A stretch of 53,509 bases of DNA. Origin: Fragilariopsis cylindrus CCMP1102 (taxonomy: Eukaryota > Bacillariophyta > Bacillariophyceae > Bacillariales > Bacillariaceae). The notes below the pieces were generated by a model. It worked only from the letters and a program-made list of their open reading frames with translations. It searched no databases and was not told the DNA's origin. Positions 49,401 to 53,509 of the stretch are shown one piece after another; the first letter of the stretch is position 1, and every line of letters starts with the position of its first letter. A program made the translations under genes and the position numbers. Where the stretch lies: assembly GCA_900095095.1 (NCBI GenBank), contig FMBT01000554.1, forward strand, positions 1 to 53,509, in the 5' to 3' direction.

Positions 49401-50814
49401 ATGAGAATTATTCGATTGTTCTTTATTCGACTTGTCGTGGTATATTTAGGGGAATTTCCAACAATTACTTCGTTTGTCGTGTCGCCTTCATCATCATCGT
49501 CATCGTTATCGTCATCGTCATTCCACCAATGGATCAAACGACGAGAAACAAAAAGAGGTTTGAAGCAAGGACATCAAAGAGAAGAAGAGGAAGCATACAA
49601 CGATCCTGGGAGAAGAAAGATTGGAAGTGACGATGTGGACGAGGACAAAGGCGACGGAGTGAGTACTAATGGCTTAAATCGACCCGAACTATTGGCGTAC
49701 AACGACGAAGACGAAGAAGAAATTGGTCCCGCTACTACTACTTCTTCTTCCTCTGCTACTACTACTGCCCCCACCCCACCCCACCCCGAACAGCAACAGC
49801 AACGACAATCCCGACAGAGCGATTAGTATCGTATCAGAACTGAAGGCAAATGCTGCGTTGTTTGCCGCATTCGCATACGGATCGCTTAATTTGCCTAACA
49901 CCCTTACTGTATCAGAAAGCAAAGTCACAAGTGTTACAACATCTATTTCTATTTCGAGGCCATTGCCTGATACGGACCTTGTTCGGATATTTGTGGTCCT
50001 CGATGTCTCCACGTTATGTTTGATGATATCATGCGTTGCTGCCTCCCAATTGCTTATATACCGTCTAACTGATGGAAGCTACGAAGAAGAATATCGCAAA
50101 AAGAAAAATATTGATAATCCTCGAGACTCTGCCCTAGGACGTTTAGTAACAACTTATCGCGACGAATTTACTGTCGCACGGATTACATTCGATTTTGGGT
50201 TAGTGACGTTGCTTTTGGCTGTTGGGGTTAGAACCTTAGCCATTTTTGATGAGGATATTTCCGTGCCAGTAACATCCGTCATCGTAACAACTGCAGTGTT
50301 CTTAGCCACTGCGTACCTTACTTCATACATAGAGGTTTTTCAGAAAGCGGAAAAATTCTCAAAGGACGACGACGACGACGACGACGACGAAATAAATCAA
50401 AAACGATCACCATTTCCATTTTCTACAAAAACTAATACTAACAACGATAACGGGGAAAACCGAAAAATCATTCCTCGGATCATCCTTCCTTTGACAATAT
50501 CGATAGGATTGGGAGTATATTTTTCCCTTATGGATGGATCGTCAGGGCTTGATCTACAACGCCTAGGACCATATGGTTTCACACCAGGAGGAAGTAAGAT
50601 ACGTGTCGTTACTGAAAAGATCGATTCGGAAAAAGTAAAACAACGTGTCGTTACTGAAAAGATCGATTCGGAAAAAGTTAAACAACTTAAACTTGATGCG
50701 AAAGAACGCAAAGAAAAGAAATCGTTTTTAAAGAAAGCCACCAGTAGGAGCAATGCTGATATAAATAATAGTTTAGAGAAAGCTACTGCACCAGAAAAAT
50801 TACCATCGGACTAA
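49401..50814 (+). CDS. Four-TM membrane protein with plastid-type N-terminus, one frameshift
   Basis: From ATG 49401: a hydrophobic signal-like start (IIRLFFIRLVVVYLG) followed by TSFVVSP, similar to the Phe-containing plastid cleavage motif. A Ser- and Asp/Glu-rich linker then runs to a C-rich run (accccaccccaccccacccc) at about 49770-49790, where the frame shifts by one. The second frame reads SELKANAALFAAFAYGSLN and continues to 50814. Hydrophobic segments: TLCLMISCVAASQLLIY, ITFDFGLVTLLLAVGV, SVIVTTAVFLATAYL and IILPLTISIGLGVYF. An Asp run and a duplicated 14-residue unit (RVVTEKIDSEKVKQ) lie in the soluble parts. Total length (1414) is one base off a multiple of three, consistent with one indel. 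No family recognised. Confidence 0.65.
50602..50685. repeat. 42-base in-frame tandem duplication
   Basis: Two copies starting cgtgtcgttactgaaaag (50602-50643 and 50644-50685) with one synonymous difference at the 3' end (gtaaaa versus gttaaa). They encode a duplicated charged 14-residue helix. Confidence 0.95.
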
Positions 50815-51447
50815 GGCAAAAACTATTATGACGGATGAAGCAAATCCCGGTGCTGTATAAAGATAAAATTCTATCTACAATATATATATATATATATATC
50901 AGAGAGAGAGAGAGAGAGAACCCCGTAATCTGTGTATTGTAGAAGAAGGAAGAAGTATCTGCTCGAATAGTTGGTCATACTTGGATGCACGTGGTATTGC
51001 AAAGTATAGAAAGAGAACTATTTTTATTAGACACCCTCACCTTTTTCAATACCAAAAAGTTGACCTCAGAAACACAATTAAAAGCATAGAAGATTCAATC
51101 TCTTCATCAGGGCCTTCCGTTAGTAAGCCAAACGTGTCATTTTCGGCGATTTAAATAATTTTTATTTAGGGGAGCTCTTCATAAAGGGGGCAGAATCATC
51201 TGAAACAAGGTGAAAATGTTTCACCTTGTTTGACAAACAAGGTGAAACTTTTATTCTGATGCCAATTCGTTTACGCGCGCGCAAGAAGCGCCCAAATCGA
51301 TACGCGCCAAAAAAAATCGTCATTTGTGTAAACATTGACTGACATAAATACCTCATTCTCATTTCTCCTTAACGACACACTTTTTTCTTCAATTTCACAT
51401 CACAACCACTTTTCATCTGCGGATACACTCTGCAATGCTCATATACC
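50815..51447. other. Intergenic region with TA/GA repeats and a hairpin
   Basis: A TA run then a GA run at about 50880-50919, and a hairpin with a third half-site at 51203-51248. No gene seen. Confidence 0.5.
51203..51248. repeat. Inverted repeat plus third half-site, AACAAGGTGAA family
   Basis: Arms aaacaaggtgaaa (51203-51215) and tttcaccttgttt (51219-51231) are perfect over 13 bases with a 3-base loop. A third direct copy, aaacaaggtgaaac, follows at 51235-51248. The half-site differs from that of the 41486-41588 cluster by one base (ggtg versus gttg). Confidence 0.9.
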
Positions 51448-52099
51448 ATGTCCTCAGATTCTGATTCCGAAACATCCTACTCTTCGGCCGAACAGCCCGA
51501 GGAATGCCGTATCTGTAAATCCACTACTGGCTCAAGCAACCTTCTATCTCGCTTTTATCACGCTGGCGCATATGGTTCCGGTTTTGTGGGCAATGACGAA
51601 ACAGATTACGTACACTATGATTGTGCTGATGCCAACCGTGGTTGTAAATCAGAATGGGCCGTTCTTTCGGTAGCGCAGGCGAAGAAAAATTATGGTATGT
51701 TTTACATTACAATTGATGAACTGAACAGCTCTATTTATTTATTCTCGCGTATGCTTGCTTGTATATATTGACTCGATTCGAGAGACTCGACTCAAAATTT
51801 TATAACATGTGATATAATGATATAATCACATTAAATCATCCACCCTCATAGGGCAAGGAAAAGCAGCAAAAGCTGCCTTTTCAAAAACACGCACGGCTTC
51901 TGGTCCACGTCGGTTCGGAAACGTTACAGAGTTGGTACTAGTGAAAGAATTAGAAAGCAATATTCGAGCAGCGGGTGGTGACCCTATGAAGAAGAAGAAG
52001 GCATCGATTGCAAAGAAGAAGGTTCCCAAAAAGAAATCTAGAATGACAAAGGCAGAGAAGAAGGCTTACATGAAGCACTACATGAGGCACTTTAGGTGA
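51448..52099 (+). CDS. Small zinc-binding protein with basic C-terminal tail, two exons
   Basis: Exon 1 51448-51694, intron 51695-51851 (gtatgt ... catag), exon 2 51852-52099; 164 residues. A Ser/Asp/Glu-rich start is followed by a Cys/His cluster: ECRICKS, then DYVHYDCADANRGCKS, a possible single-zinc site (C-x2-C ... H-x2-C ... C). The second half is rich in Lys/Arg (MKKKKASIAKKKVPKKKS), likely nuclear or RNA/DNA binding, and ends KHYMRHFR. The splice phase is exact. No family is recognised with confidence; the cluster recalls truncated RING/PHD-type zinc modules. Intact. Confidence 0.65.
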
Positions 52100-52572
52100 A
52101 ATAGATAGAATGAAAAAGCAAAATTGGAGAGTTACATTATATTATTAATACGATGAGATCATCTAGAAGTTATTTAACATTTCAAAATAAAAAGGTTCAG
52201 AGCACGAACGTGTGGTTTGAAGTTTGAAGAGACAGAAAAGCCAACGTTATCTAACATCATAATAATATTTGAAGTTATGTATTCTTTCGAGATCCCATCC
52301 AATCTCATTGGAAAATTTCACTCGATTCGATTCAGTTCAATTTTCAATTGGATTTAATTTCATATTATTTAGTTTATATATTCTCAAATAGTAATTATAT
52401 CTCGTTTTTAACCTTTTGCCCTCTCCAACAACTTTTGTACAATGTACAATGTCGCCGCTGGCCTTATACAGGGTGTAGTCAAGCAAGTCAAGTCAATAGA
52501 GAATAATGTTGATGGGACATTGTCTTGAAATAGCATTCCTTAGCGTATTTAATACAGTAGAATTAATTACTG
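52100..52572. other. Intergenic region between convergent genes
   Basis: AT-rich, with a ttgtacaatgtacaat palindrome-like motif near 52435-52450. No gene seen; presumably 3' UTRs. Confidence 0.5.
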
Positions 52573-53387
52573 TTAATATTGTACACCACCCATAAATTTT
52601 CTAGCATCAGGTACACTTCCATTAAAATCAGCACCACGAAAATCAAAACCAGGATTTTCTTCTTGAAATTTTTCTAATAATAAATCTTTTTTAACTTGTT
52701 CTACAGAAATTGCATCCATAGTATTGGAGGAAGCAGAACTTGCCGTTGTTGCTGATGCTGCTGCTGCTGCTGCATTAGGATTACCCTTTAGTGCTGCTTC
52801 CCATGCTGTTCCACGATTTGCTTTAGTCAATGTAATGACAATAACTTTTTTTCGACTTCCGTTGTCGTTATTAATTTTATCTTTGGATTTATTGTCTTCA
52901 TCGTTATCATCATCTTCTAACGTCCACGTTGATGCATCAACCTCAACTGTTCCATATGTATCTTCATTTAGGAACCATGATTGTTGCTGTTGTTGTTTTG
53001 CGTCGTTTGCGTTATTTCCGTTTCCATTGTTATTATTTACAACCAATCCAAGTTTTAAATGATTTGGTGATATGATACAATTAATTTGACGTCCCTTTGT
53101 TATAAATGGGGGAGGAATTACGTATATAGTAACATCATCAAGACTTTGTTCAAATTCATATATTGTATTGTCATTGTATTCAAAACGGTACCGTCCAGTA
53201 GTAGTATCTCGTCGAATAGTAGTACCGGAACTGTTACCACCACTATTAGTATTACTATTACTTGTACTACTATTTGGAGGAGCAGGAGCAGCTGCTACAC
53301 TTTCTTGTCATTTTTCTCATCGTTTTCGTCATCGCTGTCCTCTTCCAACAAATGGTCGAACTTCGAATAATCAGTTAGCTTGCTCAT
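52573..53387 (-). CDS. NudC/CS-domain co-chaperone-like protein (NUDCD2-like), one frameshift
   Basis: From ATG 53387: MSKLTDYSKFDHLLEEDSD, typical of an N-terminal acidic lead, then a one-base shift near 53307 (a lost A in an A run) into an Asn/Ser-rich linker. A CS (p23/HSP20-like) fold follows: IYEFEQSLDDVTIYV, GRQINCIISPNHLKLGLV, an Asn/Gln-rich insert, EDTYGTVEVDASTWTLED and KKVIVITLTKANRGTAWEAAL. It ends with FQEENPGFDFRGADFNG, which matches the C-terminal FQ-x-ENPGFDFSGA element of NUDCD2. These proteins assist HSP90-type folding and dynein-related complexes. The total length is two more than a multiple of three, as one lost base would give. Confidence 0.8.
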
Positions 53388-53509
53388 GATGGTTGTGTTG
53401 ACTGTGTTGACTTTACTTGGTACAAATAAATGTACCAATTATGAAAATTGTCGGTGTTTAAATAAAAATTATATATCGCGTTGTTGTTTGAGGCAATCTC
53501 GAAATCTAA
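53388..53509. other. Upstream region of the NudC-like gene, window end
   Basis: About 120 bases, containing the presumed promoter start of the minus-strand NudC-like gene. Nothing specific seen. Confidence 0.4.

Overview
The window is nuclear DNA from a photosynthetic stramenopile, most likely a diatom. The evidence is short GT-AG introns, a ribosome recycling factor with a bipartite plastid pre-sequence (signal peptide followed by an AFAP-type cleavage motif), a receptor-type guanylate cyclase fused to a phosphodiesterase, DUF4116-like repeats, long-unit PPR repeats and a CoDi-like Copia element. No rRNA, tRNA or CRISPR array was recognised.

Layout. 0-6 kb: a triple CCCH zinc-finger protein, an HCF101/Mrp-type Fe-S carrier and a plastid ribosome recycling factor. 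6.75-13.4 kb: a Ty1/Copia element with two identical 245 bp LTRs. 14.4-20.8 kb: a patatin-like protein, an ARM-like protein with a tandem-repeat N-terminus, and a two-exon DUF4116-like protein. 21.9-22.7 kb: a decayed retroelement fragment. 23.1-33.8 kb: a 10.7 kb tyrosine-recombinase (YR) retrotransposon on the minus strand. 33.8-36.5 kb: a small two-TM protein gene whose start codon lies 55 bp from the YR element, a 375 bp tandem duplication, and a TAM41 gene. 37-41 kb: guanylate cyclase-PDE. 42.3-42.8 kb: a LINE fragment. 43.4-48.2 kb: a nine-exon PPR gene. 49.4-53.4 kb: a membrane protein with a plastid-type N-terminus, a small Zn-binding basic protein and a NudC/CS-domain protein.

Main discovery candidate: the YR retrotransposon. 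Its terminal arrangement on the coding strand is A1-body-B1-A2-B2, the split-direct-repeat layout known from PAT/Ngaro-type elements. A is 331 bp with one mismatch and B is 254 bp and identical. It carries a Gag with a CCCH-type finger, RT, RNase H and a tyrosine recombinase, plus a downstream ORF of unknown function. A splice-donor consensus overlaps the gag stop codon, so splicing rather than frameshifting may join gag to pol.

Caution: many reading frames are broken by single-base indels, mostly at homopolymers, while the encoded residues stay conserved across frames. This affects TAM41, cyclase-PDE, PPR, the 49.4 kb gene, the NudC-like gene and both young transposons. Host genes left of 21 kb are intact. 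Sequence error or very recent decay both fit. CDS spans for those genes are therefore gene extents, not uninterrupted frames.
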